DNA of 64,000 nucleotides from an uncultured Bacteroidales bacterium (lineage in GTDB: Bacteria; Bacteroidota; Bacteroidia; Bacteroidales; UBA932): NCBI GenBank assembly GCA_947302175.1, contig CAMYVB010000006.1, positions 16,699 to 80,698 of the forward strand, read 5' to 3'. A program made the position numbers and the translations under genes. The notes beneath the pieces were generated by a model. That model ran no database searches, was not told the origin of the DNA, and saw only the letters and a list, made by a program, of their open reading frames with translations. This document shows positions 36,149 through 45,310 of this stretch, one piece after another (positions within the stretch are counted from its first letter, which is position 1; the number at the start of each line of letters is the position of its first letter).

Positions 36149-36991
36149 ATGGAAAGGATTATTGTATCTCTTACCACCTACTACAGAAGGATTGCGAACG
36201 TCCCCGTGGTGCTCGACACCGTCTATGCCCAAACCGTGAAGCCGGACCTTGTGGTTCTCAACCTCGCCTACGACGAGGTCGTCCCTGAAAACGTGCAGAA
36301 ATACATAGACGAGCACGGGATAGAGGTGAATCGCATGGCGGACACGAAGGTTTACAAAAAGTTGATTCCGACGTTGAAAAAGTATCCGGACGACTGCGTC
36401 ATCTCAATCGACGACGACCGCATACTGCCTCCCGGCATGTTTGAAGACTTTATTTCCGTCCATAAGCAGTACCCCGGCAATCCCGTCAGCGGAAACAGGT
36501 ACATGGCGTATGGCTTCCAATGCCACTGCGGCAACGCTTCTCTGACGAAAGCCGAGTATTTCGGGAAGTACCTGGACCGTATCATGGACGACGAAATTAT
36601 CGCGAACTGCCCCATCGACGATGTGACATATACCTATTTCGCGAATAAGAACGGACGGCCCTATATCAGGACAAAGAACGAGTACTTCGACAACCTTCCT
36701 CCCTACAACCCCGGCAAGGGATACTCCAACTCATTCAAATTCGATCCCGTGGCCGCCTCCTTCGAATATTTATTAAAGCACGAGGGGAAACTGCCCTTCC
36801 CGAATTTGGAGTTGTACGAAGACTACTGCGACCAGCGGATCATGCAGTCCGACATAATGGAGTCATATATTGAAATGGGGCGTTGTGAAGGGCGCAGCGA
36901 AGTCAAATCAAGCATCACCTACAGGTTCGGTTATTTCTTCTCCAGCCCCTTTATCCACCTTGTCCACTATCTCCGCTCAAAGAAGCGCTGA
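36149..36991 (+). CDS. Glycosyltransferase (GT-A type), surface polysaccharide cluster
   Basis: The cytosolic protein has 280 residues and no signal peptide. It begins ERIIVSLTTYYRRIANVPVV and contains a metal-binding acidic patch CVISIDDDRILPPGMF (about residues 80-95), which suits the DxD of a GT-A glycosyltransferase. Sequences of this kind are found in polysaccharide clusters, but the donor and acceptor are not readable. It is the only plus-strand member at the edge of a minus-strand cluster. Its stop is 6 bases from the stop of the convergent GT4 gene. Confidence 0.75.
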   Translation: MERIIVSLTTYYRRIANVPVVLDTVYAQTVKPDLVVLNLAYDEVVPENVQKYIDEHGIEVNRMADTKVYKKLIPTLKKYPDDCVISIDDDRILPPGMFEDFISVHKQYPGNPVSGNRYMAYGFQCHCGNASLTKAEYFGKYLDRIMDDEIIANCPIDDVTYTYFANKNGRPYIRTKNEYFDNLPPYNPGKGYSNSFKFDPVAASFEYLLKHEGKLPFPNLELYEDYCDQRIMQSDIMESYIEMGRCEGRSEVKSSITYRFGYFFSSPFIHLVHYLRSKKR

Positions 36992-36997
36992 GCGCCT

Positions 36998-38113
36998 CTA
37001 TTTTGAGCGCAGCGAGGGATCAACAATTTTTCGGAACGCCTCAGCCGCTGCTGCATTCGAATACTTCTCCAGGTACACCTGCCGCGAGTAGGCGTTGAAC
37101 CTGGGGCGAGGCGACGAAATGAAACTATTGATGGAGGAGATGAAGTCTTCTGCGGTGTTGCACAGGCCGCCGACCTCTGCGTAATCAATTTCATATCCGG
37201 CGAAGGCCTCGTCCGTGCCGAGGATGTTCTTGCCATACATGAGTGATTCACAAGTCTTTATCTTCATGCCACTACCCGAGAAAATGGGCAGTATCACTAT
37301 GTCCGCTTCCTCCAGATAGGGCCTGATGTCCGGCACGTCGCTGAATACCTCCACGGCGCCCAGCTCAGGATGCTCGGACAGCAGGCGGGCCATGTCGCGC
37401 CCGACTACACGCATTCTTATATCCACTTCGGGAAGCACGTTTTCGACGAACCAGAGAATGGCATCGTTGTTGGCCCTGTAATATGCTCCGAGGAAAAGGC
37501 ACAGCGGCTTTCGGGAAGTAAGGACTCCTTCCTCACCCAAAACCTTAGCGCCCGCGAAAGCGTCGGGGAAAGTAACTGAAACAATGACGTCGGCCGCTCT
37601 GCCATAATGCTCCTTGAGGTAGTCCGAATCCCTTTGTGAAAGTGCGCAGACGGTGTCTGCATAGCGGCAGGAAAGAAGGTCGCCCTTGTCGGCGCAGTTG
37701 ATTACAAGCTTGCGAAAAGGCAGCTTGCCGCCCATCCTGGCCTCGAAATACACTTTCTCTATGTTGTGGAAGAATGATACGACCTTCCCTTGGTAGCCAT
37801 CCTGCTTCAGTCTTTTGGCTATAGGACCGAAAAGGCTGCGGTCTATGAAGACGCAGTCATAGCCTTTGGCAAGGCGGGATATCTTCCGCACCCGCATGGG
37901 AGAGAGGCCATAGAAATAGCCGAAAACAAACCAGAATGCGCCAAAGACTTTGGCAAAGGGGGTTTTCTTTCGCGTCTCGTCGTGGATATAATAAGAATCC
38001 ACGTTTTCTTCACCGACAGCCTCGCACACAAGCCTGTAATTGCGAAGACTCCCGTGTCCGCCGCCCTCGAGTATGCCTTCGGAGCGCTTATACCATATAT
38101 ATAGCAGCTTCAT
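36998..38113 (-). CDS. Glycosyltransferase family 4-like
   Basis: The 371-residue protein is a GT-B transferase. The start MKLLYIWYKRSEG at 38113 overlaps the preceding gene's stop by 4 bases (ATGA). The frame is open further upstream, but the extra residues do not look conserved. The donor-binding half carries LCLFLGAYYRANNDAILWF (about 213-231), VVGRD, ADIVILPIFSGSGMKIKTCE (about 286-305) and the glutamate-containing ESLMYGKNILGTDEAF. This is the classical GT4 nucleotide-sugar loop, with G-x-G-x-K-I-K. It probably adds a sugar during assembly of the repeat unit that the flippase at 40700 exports. Confidence 0.88.
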   Translation of the reverse strand: MKLLYIWYKRSEGILEGGGHGSLRNYRLVCEAVGEENVDSYYIHDETRKKTPFAKVFGAFWFVFGYFYGLSPMRVRKISRLAKGYDCVFIDRSLFGPIAKRLKQDGYQGKVVSFFHNIEKVYFEARMGGKLPFRKLVINCADKGDLLSCRYADTVCALSQRDSDYLKEHYGRAADVIVSVTFPDAFAGAKVLGEEGVLTSRKPLCLFLGAYYRANNDAILWFVENVLPEVDIRMRVVGRDMARLLSEHPELGAVEVFSDVPDIRPYLEEADIVILPIFSGSGMKIKTCESLMYGKNILGTDEAFAGYEIDYAEVGGLCNTAEDFISSINSFISSPRPRFNAYSRQVYLEKYSNAAAAEAFRKIVDPSLRSK

Positions 38114-38931
38114 ACGTCCTGGTTTATTTTGTAGGTCAATCCCGCGACGGTTCCTTTGAAGATGGCCCAAATCTTTTTGAATTTGTCCTTCTCTCCGAGT
38201 ATTATGCGCGGGATGCGGAATGAATATGAGTGGAGCGTTTCCGCTTTCACATGCTGCGCGAATTCAGGATATCTCCTGATTACAATCCAGTGGTTGCGGT
38301 AAATGCCATAGAGCCTTTTAGGAGAATAATTGACCGTGGTATAGGGTTTTCCCAAGAATTTCTTCACTACGACATCTCCCATATGGTGGATAAGATGCCC
38401 TTTGCCCAGTTTGTAGACTTTTATCCCGGCCCTGAGGGCCCGTATATGGAAATCCACATCCACGGCATCGAGGAAGAAATCCGTTCCCCATCCTCCTGCA
38501 GCACGCACGTCGCGTATGCTTTGCAGGGTCCCTGATGTAATCAGTTCATTCGTCGGGATGAAGTCGCCAGAGACTTCCTGCTCGAAAATGCGGGGAGTAT
38601 ATATGCCTTCTGGGACTAAACCGCTCAGAGCCAGGTCCCTGAAATCACAGAAATTCTCCCACTTGGAGTCCTGATCCATAGTAAGGAGCCACTGATAGCC
38701 GTTTTCTTCCGCATAATGCCAGGCGTAGTTCAGCGCCTCGGGTATGCCGCGGTTGGTCCCGTCTCCGCAGAGTTCCACATTGGGGTAGTCCAAAGCAAAC
38801 GGGGAGTTGCACCATAGCAGAGTCCTATCCACATAAGGGGCATAGGAGTCCAGGTTCCCCTTAAGCTCCTCGATTTCGGGATTATATGCCACCACTACGG
38901 CTAGTATCTTGTCCATCTGTCTATCAATCAA
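38110..38931 (-). CDS. Glycosyltransferase family 2 (rhamnosyltransferase-like)
   Basis: The protein has up to 273 residues. ILAVVVAYNPEIEELKGNL at the N-terminus and LLTMDQDSKWENF (D-x-D near residue 85) are typical of GT2 rhamnosyltransferases. GTDFFLDAVDVDFHIRALRAG follows. The family transfers dTDP-L-rhamnose or related sugars. Either ATG 38931 (MIDRQMDK) or ATG 38916 (MDKILAV) is possible; the latter fits relatives better and leaves an 8-base gap instead of an 8-base overlap. Its stop overlaps the GT4 start. Confidence 0.88.
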   Translation of the reverse strand: MIDRQMDKILAVVVAYNPEIEELKGNLDSYAPYVDRTLLWCNSPFALDYPNVELCGDGTNRGIPEALNYAWHYAEENGYQWLLTMDQDSKWENFCDFRDLALSGLVPEGIYTPRIFEQEVSGDFIPTNELITSGTLQSIRDVRAAGGWGTDFFLDAVDVDFHIRALRAGIKVYKLGKGHLIHHMGDVVVKKFLGKPYTTVNYSPKRLYGIYRNHWIVIRRYPEFAQHVKAETLHSYSFRIPRIILGEKDKFKKIWAIFKGTVAGLTYKINQDV

Positions 38932-39889
38932 AGTAATTGGCGCAGTAGAAGGGGAAGAAGAACGCCCTCACGGCAAGGATGACAGGATTCACCTCCTGCG
39001 AGAAGAAGATATATTTCCTGCGCCTCAGGCAATGGAACTGGAGCCTCAGGACTGAGAGAGGGTCCCTTCGCGAAGACAGGCGAGTAAATTTCAGCGCATT
39101 GGAAAGGTGCTCGTTGGAGCAGTTTATGGTTTTGAGGAAACTGTTCTTTGCCGAGTAGCAGGCGAGCATTTCGTCGCGGCGCTTGAAATACTTTACCGCA
39201 GTATCCGCCACGGCTGCCAGGAGGTTCATTTTGGGCCGCAAGGTGGTCGATGAGGCCCCCGTTGCCTGGTCGGCATGACGGCGGTAATGCACAAGATACT
39301 CATTGCAAAACACCAGCTCTTCCCTTGCAGCGGCAACTACCGCTATATATTCATCCCAGAACCATTTGTAATATATTTGGAACTGAGGGACTGAAAGATT
39401 ATTTATGAACTCCTTGCGTATGAGCATGTTGTGCCCGGGGGCGATGTTCGCCAGTATCAGGCGCTCCACGCTGTAGTTAGGTGTCCTCTCATCAAAGAAC
39501 CTAACCCTCTCCCCCTTGTCGTTGAAAGAGTCGCTCCTTCCGAAACTGACCTGGCCGCCACGGGTCTCAAGACAGTCAAGAAGTCTCTCAATTTTGACCG
39601 GCTCCCATATGTCGTCCTGGTCGGAAGTGGCGATAAAGTCGCCCGTCGCCTTGGTAATCGCATCCAGGAAGTTGAGATTGAACCCCAGGTTGCGCTCATT
39701 GCGTATGAGCTTGATTATGGGATATTTCGCCTGATACTCCGCTATTATTTCGCAGGTGTCGTCGGTGGAGCCGTCGTCCTGAATGATGATTTCGTATAGG
39801 GGATAAGTCTGCGAAAGGATGGAATCCAGCTGCTCCTTTATATACTTCCCTCCGTTGTACGAGCACATTACTACGCTTATCTTTTCCAT
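38924..39889 (-). CDS. Glycosyltransferase family 2
   Basis: This is a 321-residue GT-A enzyme. Its N-terminus is ISVVMCSYNGGKYIKEQLDS, with EIIIQDDGSTDDTCEII and the catalytic DxD in ATSDQDDIWEP (about residues 88-98). The C-terminal region with RRDPLSVLRLQFHCLRRRKY has a hydrophobic end (VILAVRAFFFPFYCANY) that may touch the membrane. It resembles alpha-L-Rha glycosyltransferases of O-antigen clusters. It is 1 base from the next GT2 gene and overlaps the downstream rhamnosyltransferase gene, so the operon is compact. Confidence 0.9.
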   Translation of the reverse strand: MEKISVVMCSYNGGKYIKEQLDSILSQTYPLYEIIIQDDGSTDDTCEIIAEYQAKYPIIKLIRNERNLGFNLNFLDAITKATGDFIATSDQDDIWEPVKIERLLDCLETRGGQVSFGRSDSFNDKGERVRFFDERTPNYSVERLILANIAPGHNMLIRKEFINNLSVPQFQIYYKWFWDEYIAVVAAAREELVFCNEYLVHYRRHADQATGASSTTLRPKMNLLAAVADTAVKYFKRRDEMLACYSAKNSFLKTINCSNEHLSNALKFTRLSSRRDPLSVLRLQFHCLRRRKYIFFSQEVNPVILAVRAFFFPFYCANYFD

Positions 39890-39890
39890 A

Positions 39891-40691
39891 TCAGAGGGCT
39901 TTGTAGTATTTTGCGATAAGGCGCAGGACGGGCGCGGACAGGAAGCCGGGGATGCATTGCTTGAAGAGGCGCACCATCTTTTTGTGGCGCAGCATTTTCT
40001 TTCTCTCCGCGGCGATGTCTATTCCGCGCGATGACAGCAGGCTGTACATTTCCTCGGCTGAGGCTATTTCGTTTTCGAAGGTCGTGCCTTCCCTTTTTTC
40101 AACGCGCGCAATCAGCCTGTCCATACCGACGAATTTCCTGCCCTCAAGGTAGATGCTTGAAAGCTGCTCGAAATCGGCGGCGAAGCGAAAAGCTGTATTG
40201 AAAGGGTGCTGCCTCAGAAGCTCCGTTTTTACGAAAATCGCCTGGTGCGAAACGCTCATTTTGCGCTCCAAATTTACATTGCGGGGCATCACGGGATAGG
40301 TGCCGTACTCGAATACCTGCTCGTATCCGCCATATACGGCGTCGGCCTCGGGATGACTGTCAATAAAAGCTGCGACATCTTTCAGGACTTCGTCGTCGAG
40401 AAAGCAGTCGCCCGCGTTCATGAAGATAATCCACTCGCCTGTGGCAAGGCCTATGCCCTTGTTCATGGCGTCGTATATGCCTTTGTCCGGCTCGCTTACA
40501 AGAACGCTTATTCGGTCGCGGAAACCTTCCAGCAGAGCCATGGTGCCGTCCTTGCTAGCTCCGTCCACCACTATGTACTCGAGGGCGGGGTATCTTTGGC
40601 CTATGACCGAGCGCACGGTCTTTTCAACGGTCTTTTCGGCGTTGAAAGTAACTGTGATAACTGATATCTTCGGTTCCATGGGGTCAGGCAT
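39891..40691 (-). CDS. Glycosyltransferase family 2 (WcaA/PGL-type)
   Basis: The protein has 266 residues. It reads ISVITVTFNAEKTVEKTVRS, then LEYIVVDGASKDGTMALLE, SEPDKGIYDAMNKGIGLATG and IIFMNAGDCFLDDEVL, where the D-x-D equivalent is NAGDCF. This pattern (GIYDAMNKGI) is characteristic of a GT2 subgroup common in capsule and exopolysaccharide loci. The start could be the first ATG (40691) or ATG 40679. It lies 8 bases after the flippase gene's stop. Confidence 0.9.
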   Translation of the reverse strand: MPDPMEPKISVITVTFNAEKTVEKTVRSVIGQRYPALEYIVVDGASKDGTMALLEGFRDRISVLVSEPDKGIYDAMNKGIGLATGEWIIFMNAGDCFLDDEVLKDVAAFIDSHPEADAVYGGYEQVFEYGTYPVMPRNVNLERKMSVSHQAIFVKTELLRQHPFNTAFRFAADFEQLSSIYLEGRKFVGMDRLIARVEKREGTTFENEIASAEEMYSLLSSRGIDIAAERKKMLRHKKMVRLFKQCIPGFLSAPVLRLIAKYYKAL

Positions 40692-40699
40692 GTTTTGAG

Positions 40700-42142
40700 T
40701 TACGACTTCGCGCCCTTAAGAAACGCTACGCTTTCCTTGAAGGTCACGGATTTGCCGGCCCACATGAGAAGTATATACACCGCCGCCGTGAGGACTATCT
40801 TCAATAGCAGAAGGACTACCATGTTGCTTACAGCCCTGAGAGCGAAATAAGCCGCCCCGACGGAGATGAGCGAGAAACCGAGGAAGGGCAGTATGTCGGA
40901 AAGCAGATTGACAAGCGTGTATCCTATCTCTTTTTTCACCAACGCCTGCCATACCACCAGCCAGAGCACGTTCACCGAAGTTATGCCAATCACCATGGCG
41001 GTGATTCCATAGGGGAAACAGGCAAAAATGGTGGCGATGAGCGCCACGCAAAGGAAGATGCTCGACCACATGTAGGCCCCGGAATTCCCGCGGCTGAGAA
41101 GGAGCCCCATGCACACGGCAATCAGCGCGTTGAAAGCGCCCCCGACGCAAAGTATACGCAGCAGAAGGACGCTGTCGGCCCACTTGTCGGTCAGGGCAAT
41201 AGTTATGAATTCCGGCGCGATGAATGCCAGTCCCAGCATGGCCGGGAAAGAGACGAACGCGGCGAAGCACATTATCTTGCGGAAAACCCTGAGCTGCCGA
41301 TCCTTTTCGTCGACGACACTAGCGAGCACCGGGTGGGTCACGCTGTTAATCATTCCGCTGAGGACGTTAACTCCCATCAGCTCCCACTTGCCGGCCTGAG
41401 TGTAGTAGCCCACCTTGTCGGCGGGATAGAAGCGGCCCAGGAGCACTGTGATGAAGTTGCTGCTCAGCAGATTGACAAAGCTCGTGATGACCATCTTTAT
41501 CGAGAAGCGGAGCATCTCGGAAACGGGACGGAAGTCAATGCGGAAAGAAGGGCGCCATCCGGAGCTGATCCAATAGCCCAGATTGGTAAGGAACCCAAGA
41601 ATCAGGGCCTGGATTACGAGCGTCCAGTAACCCATCCCGCGATAAGCCAGATATACTCCAATGCTCCCGGAAATCGCGACAGCACTTATATTGCTGATGG
41701 CGATTTCTTTTATCATCAGCTTTTTTGTAAGGTAGGCCTTCTGAGCCGGGCCGAAACCTGAAACGAGGAAACCGAACGCATACCAGCGCGCGATGGCGAC
41801 TAACTCCTGATGATGGAAAAAGCGAGCAATAAGAGGGGCAAACGCAAAGAGCAGTACTGCGCATATCACCGCCACGAAGATATTGAACCAGAACACGGCA
41901 TTGTAGTCTTCGTGCTTGATTTCTTTGCGGTTGACCAAGGCCGAGCTGAAACTGCCGTCCACCAGGAGGCTCGCCAGGAGGCTGAAAATGGCCAGCATGC
42001 CGACAAGGCCGTAGTCTCCGGGGGAAAGGGTGCGGGCAAGGTACACTCCGAAAGCGGCATTGAGCAATTGCTGGATGAAATTGCTCGTTCCTCCCCAGAA
42101 CAGTCCTTTCGAGGTCTTTTCCTTGAGTGTCGATTCTGCCAT
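40700..42142 (-). CDS. Wzx-type oligosaccharide flippase
   Basis: The 480-residue polytopic protein has about 14 hydrophobic segments. The N-terminus KEKTSKGLFWGGTSNFIQQLLN, then YLARTLSPGDYGLVGMLAIF, is the standard opening of the polysaccharide-biosynthesis (MOP superfamily) exporters. It should flip undecaprenyl-linked repeat units to the periplasm. The gene sits in the middle of the glycosyltransferase cluster, 8 bases after the GT2 at 42151. No polymerase (Wzy) or chain-length regulator is seen in the cluster, so these may lie elsewhere or the product is a short glycan. Confidence 0.93.
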   Translation of the reverse strand: MAESTLKEKTSKGLFWGGTSNFIQQLLNAAFGVYLARTLSPGDYGLVGMLAIFSLLASLLVDGSFSSALVNRKEIKHEDYNAVFWFNIFVAVICAVLLFAFAPLIARFFHHQELVAIARWYAFGFLVSGFGPAQKAYLTKKLMIKEIAISNISAVAISGSIGVYLAYRGMGYWTLVIQALILGFLTNLGYWISSGWRPSFRIDFRPVSEMLRFSIKMVITSFVNLLSSNFITVLLGRFYPADKVGYYTQAGKWELMGVNVLSGMINSVTHPVLASVVDEKDRQLRVFRKIMCFAAFVSFPAMLGLAFIAPEFITIALTDKWADSVLLLRILCVGGAFNALIAVCMGLLLSRGNSGAYMWSSIFLCVALIATIFACFPYGITAMVIGITSVNVLWLVVWQALVKKEIGYTLVNLLSDILPFLGFSLISVGAAYFALRAVSNMVVLLLLKIVLTAAVYILLMWAGKSVTFKESVAFLKGAKS

Positions 42143-42150
42143 ACTAGTTC

Positions 42151-43131
42151 CTAATTCTCCTGGAAAATCTTTCGCTTTGTTCTCTTAAGCCACTCATAGA
42201 CAGAGGCATAGACGACAAAAGCGGCCCTGTGGTTCAAAAGGAGGGCTTTAATAACGGTATGTTGAGAGGGAAGGGCGTTAACCTTGTAGTCTTCCCGGCA
42301 TTTATCAAACTCCGTGCGCCAATCTTCCGGCCTGAAGGCGCAGAGATAGCGGGCATATTTCATCACCCACCCGGCATGATAGTCGCGGTACAGAGCCTCC
42401 ACGTCGGCATCGACAGGCCCCATTATCCCGAGCATCTGCACTGAAACATCTATCGCGTTTTTGTATTTGGCGCTGTTCATATTGCGGGACTCGCTGCCCG
42501 TGTGATTGCGGTAGTAGTATAAGAGAGCGTCGGTATAGGCATAGCCTTCGCAGCGGCTCAGGGCCTGGAAGACAAACACCTGGTCTTCGCTTTGGATAAG
42601 CGTTTCGTCGAACGACAGGCCTTCGATGATATCTTTTCTGAAAAGCTTGTTGCAGGCGTAACCCATCGCGTTATACGGGCCTTCTATCATGTTCCTCCAC
42701 TTGTCATGCTGAGGCACAAAGACCCTGATTCCCGCCTCTGCAGGCGCATCGGGCTTTTGGAAGAAAAAGGTATCGAGCCTGCAGGCCGCCATGGGGGCGT
42801 CGAACTCCCTGCACAGGGAGAGCAGCGTTTCGCAAAACGTGGGGGCGACAATGTCGTCAGAATCTACGAAGCAGATATAGTCGCCCGTGCAGCGCTCAAG
42901 GCCGTAATTGCGGGCTGAGGATATGCCGCCGTTGGGCTTGTGGAAGACTTTGACCCGCCCGGCGAAGGAGTCGCACAGGGCGGAGCATTCCGCGTCCGAA
43001 CCGTCGTCCACAAGGACTATCTCGACGCTTGGGTGGGTCTGCGACAGCAGCGATTCAATACATTCATTCAAGTACCTGACGTTGTTATAGACAGGTACTA
43101 TGACGGATACTGTTTCGTTGTTGTCTCTCAT
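42151..43131 (-). CDS. Glycosyltransferase family 2
   Basis: This is a 326-residue GT-A enzyme: VSVIVPVYNNVRYLNECIES, VEIVLVDDGSDAECSALCD, PNGGISSARNYGLERCTGDY and ICFVDSDDIVAP with the DSDD metal site (about residues 90-95). The C-terminal part, with YYYRNHTGSESRNMNS, is typical of hyaluronan-synthase-like and capsule transferases. It lies 8 bases upstream of the flippase gene. The next gene upstream ends 30 bases before it. Confidence 0.92.
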   Translation of the reverse strand: MRDNNETVSVIVPVYNNVRYLNECIESLLSQTHPSVEIVLVDDGSDAECSALCDSFAGRVKVFHKPNGGISSARNYGLERCTGDYICFVDSDDIVAPTFCETLLSLCREFDAPMAACRLDTFFFQKPDAPAEAGIRVFVPQHDKWRNMIEGPYNAMGYACNKLFRKDIIEGLSFDETLIQSEDQVFVFQALSRCEGYAYTDALLYYYRNHTGSESRNMNSAKYKNAIDVSVQMLGIMGPVDADVEALYRDYHAGWVMKYARYLCAFRPEDWRTEFDKCREDYKVNALPSQHTVIKALLLNHRAAFVVYASVYEWLKRTKRKIFQEN

Positions 43132-43161
43132 ATCAATTACTCGGAGGCCGCTAATGCCGCG

Positions 43162-43959
43162 CTATGCCTTTGCCGCCCTTTTGCGCCTGATGGCGCGGCG
43201 TATTTTCCACGGCCAGCGGGAGACCCTCTGGGGCACTTTTATAACCCAGCGTATGATTTTGTTGCCAAGAAACGCAAGTTTGTCGAGGGGGCCGAACTGC
43301 GGAAGGGGAAGGCCTCGAAGCGAGTATGCTTCCCTAATTATACTGTCTATCCTTTCCTTCTGCTTCCCGTAGGTGGGCTGAAAGTGGCGCACCATCCACG
43401 TGGGCATGGAGTAGAAGCGGGCGTACCAGGTGTGCATGCAGAGCATGTGGCCCTCCTCGTCGCGGGCGACGGAGCTTATACCGTCGGCGTGGGTTTCATA
43501 CGGCAGGTAGAGGATGGGCAGTTCCTCGGCCATCCAGCGGAAGAAGGGGTAATAAGGCTCGATGTCGTCCAGCCGGGGAACCATTTTCGAGCGGTCAAAC
43601 TTTGTGCGTATCAGCTTAAGGTTCAAGACATTGAAGAAGGGGTTGGTCACCGCCGAGTCGCCGTCGCCCCGCTTTTCGGGGAATCCGGCGTTCGCCCAGC
43701 CCTCCGCCGCGACTTTCTTGACCAGGGCCTTGACGGCCTCGGGGTCGGTCACGAATGCGTCCTCGTCCACGTTGATCGCTATGTCGCAGTCGAGGTCTTT
43801 GAGCATGGTGTAGAAATACCCGTCGGCGCTTTGGTCGGTGAGCCTGACGCAAGGGTAGCCCATGCCCTCGTACAGCCCCTTGGAGAGGCGGTACAACTTC
43901 AGGTCGAACGAGCGGGCGAAAACCTTGACCCGCAGATTCCCAGTCTCAACGTCTGCCAT
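43162..43959 (-). CDS. Putative glycosyltransferase with DxD-like motif
   Basis: The 265-residue protein opens VETGNLRVKVFARSFDLKLY. It has an acidic motif CDIAINVDEDAFVTDPEAV (about residues 60-78), which looks like a GT-A metal site, and later NPFFNVLNLKLIR and ETHADGISSVARDEEGHML. I do not recognise a specific family. Its place at the head of the minus-strand cluster supports a role in sugar transfer. I chose the ATG at 43959 over an upstream one (44067) that would overlap the divergent gene. TATATTTG (minus, 43965-43972) lies 5 bases before this ATG, implying a leaderless transcript. Confidence 0.7.
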   Translation of the reverse strand: MADVETGNLRVKVFARSFDLKLYRLSKGLYEGMGYPCVRLTDQSADGYFYTMLKDLDCDIAINVDEDAFVTDPEAVKALVKKVAAEGWANAGFPEKRGDGDSAVTNPFFNVLNLKLIRTKFDRSKMVPRLDDIEPYYPFFRWMAEELPILYLPYETHADGISSVARDEEGHMLCMHTWYARFYSMPTWMVRHFQPTYGKQKERIDSIIREAYSLRGLPLPQFGPLDKLAFLGNKIIRWVIKVPQRVSRWPWKIRRAIRRKRAAKA

Positions 43960-44025
43960 ATCTGCAAATATACACAATTTGCGTTTCTTTCTTATCTTTA
44001 CCAAACTCTTTAAACCATTAGCATC

Positions 44026-45240
44026 ATGACCACAATCTATACCCTCACCTCCTCCCTGCACGACCACGCGGCAGTGGAAGCTGCGACCAGGAGTTTCCTC
44101 GAGCCCCTGAGCATTGACTACAAGTACGCGGGCGACGACTTCTCCACCTACGGCAAAAGCGGCGGCCTGGAGCTCATTTTCGTGCGCACAGGCGGCACTG
44201 AAGGGCTATTCCTCCAGAAATTCCCCTCCCTCCCCAAGGGCGGCACCTTCTACCTTCTCGCCTCCGGCACTTCTAACTCCCTTGCCGCGTCCATGGAAAT
44301 ACTCTCCTTCCTCACCCGGCAGGGTCTGAAAGGCGAAATCCTCCACGGGAGCACCGAGTACCTGCGCGGCCGCATCGCCACCCTCGAAAAGGTCGCCGCA
44401 GCGAAAGCCTTCCTCAATGGAAAGCGCCTCGGCGTCGTGGGAGAGCCTTCAGACTGGCTGATTTCCAGCGGTTGCGACAGAAAGGCCGTGCTCGACAAGG
44501 CCGGCATCGAGGTGCTCGACATCCCTATGAGCGAACTGCTCGCCGGATTCGAAAAACTCAGCCCCGACTCGACTGCCGAGCTCGAAAAAGTCCCCTGCCG
44601 CGAAGGCACCCTGGAGAAAGTCAAAAGCTCACTCGAGGGTGCCGACCGCATCTACAGGGCGCTAAAAGAGCTTATCGGGCGCTACAAGCTCGATGGCCTG
44701 ACCCTCCGCTGCTTCGACCTTCTGACTTCAGTTGGCAACACGGGTTGCCTTGCCCTTGCGCGCCTTAATTCCGAGGGCTATGTCGCCACCTGCGAAGGCG
44801 ACATTCCTGCCATGCTGTCAATGCTTTTCGCAAGAGCCCTGACGGGCGGGAGCGGCTTCCAGTGCAACCCCTCACGCATGGATCCCTCGAAAGGAGAAAT
44901 AGTGTTCGCGCACTGCACACTCCCCCTCTCGATGGCGCGCAGCTACTCTTTCGATACCCATTTCGAGTCCGGCATAGGCGTCGGCATCCACGGCGAAATC
45001 CCCGAGGGCCCGGTGACCCTTTTCAAGCTCTCAGGCGATTTGGGGCGTCATTTCGCCGCCTCCGCAAGCCTCGAAGCTAATAGCTATGAACTCAATTTAT
45101 GCCGCACCCAGGTGCTCATACGCCTCGACGAACCTCGCCTCATTGGCGACTACTTCCTAAAAAAGCCCATAGGCAACCACCACATTCTGCTCCCCGGCGA
45201 CCACGCCGCCGCCCTATGCGCCCTATGCGAGGCATTGTAA
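44026..45240 (+). CDS. L-fucose/arabinose isomerase-fold protein
   Basis: The cytosolic protein has 404 residues. It has no signal peptide. Features are SGTSNSLAASMEILSFLTRQG, GKRLGVVGEPSDWLISSG, LDGLTLRCFDLLTSVGNTGCLALARLN in parts, and VATCEGDIPAMLSMLFARAL (about residues 255-275). These resemble the FucI/AraA-like isomerase fold, in which E and D residues bind manganese. Closely similar proteins of this length in Bacteroidetes are annotated only as fucose-isomerase-like; the substrate is unknown. TATCTTTA at 43993-44000 is a likely -7 box. A terminator hairpin follows at 45242. Confidence 0.75.
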   Translation: MTTIYTLTSSLHDHAAVEAATRSFLEPLSIDYKYAGDDFSTYGKSGGLELIFVRTGGTEGLFLQKFPSLPKGGTFYLLASGTSNSLAASMEILSFLTRQGLKGEILHGSTEYLRGRIATLEKVAAAKAFLNGKRLGVVGEPSDWLISSGCDRKAVLDKAGIEVLDIPMSELLAGFEKLSPDSTAELEKVPCREGTLEKVKSSLEGADRIYRALKELIGRYKLDGLTLRCFDLLTSVGNTGCLALARLNSEGYVATCEGDIPAMLSMLFARALTGGSGFQCNPSRMDPSKGEIVFAHCTLPLSMARSYSFDTHFESGIGVGIHGEIPEGPVTLFKLSGDLGRHFAASASLEANSYELNLCRTQVLIRLDEPRLIGDYFLKKPIGNHHILLPGDHAAALCALCEAL

Positions 45241-45241
45241 T

Positions 45242-45265
45242 AAGCGATGGTTTGGCTCGCTTTTT
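45242..45265 (+). terminator. Terminator after the isomerase-fold gene
   Basis: AAGCGA (45242-45247) pairs with TCGCTT (45257-45262) across a 9-base loop and runs into five Ts. The stem is short, so efficiency is uncertain. The remaining bases up to 45310 are AT-rich and hold the promoter of the next gene. Confidence 0.6.
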
Positions 45266-45310
45266 GTAATTAAATTTATTTAGGAACTATTTAATTATTG
45301 TTTTGTAACT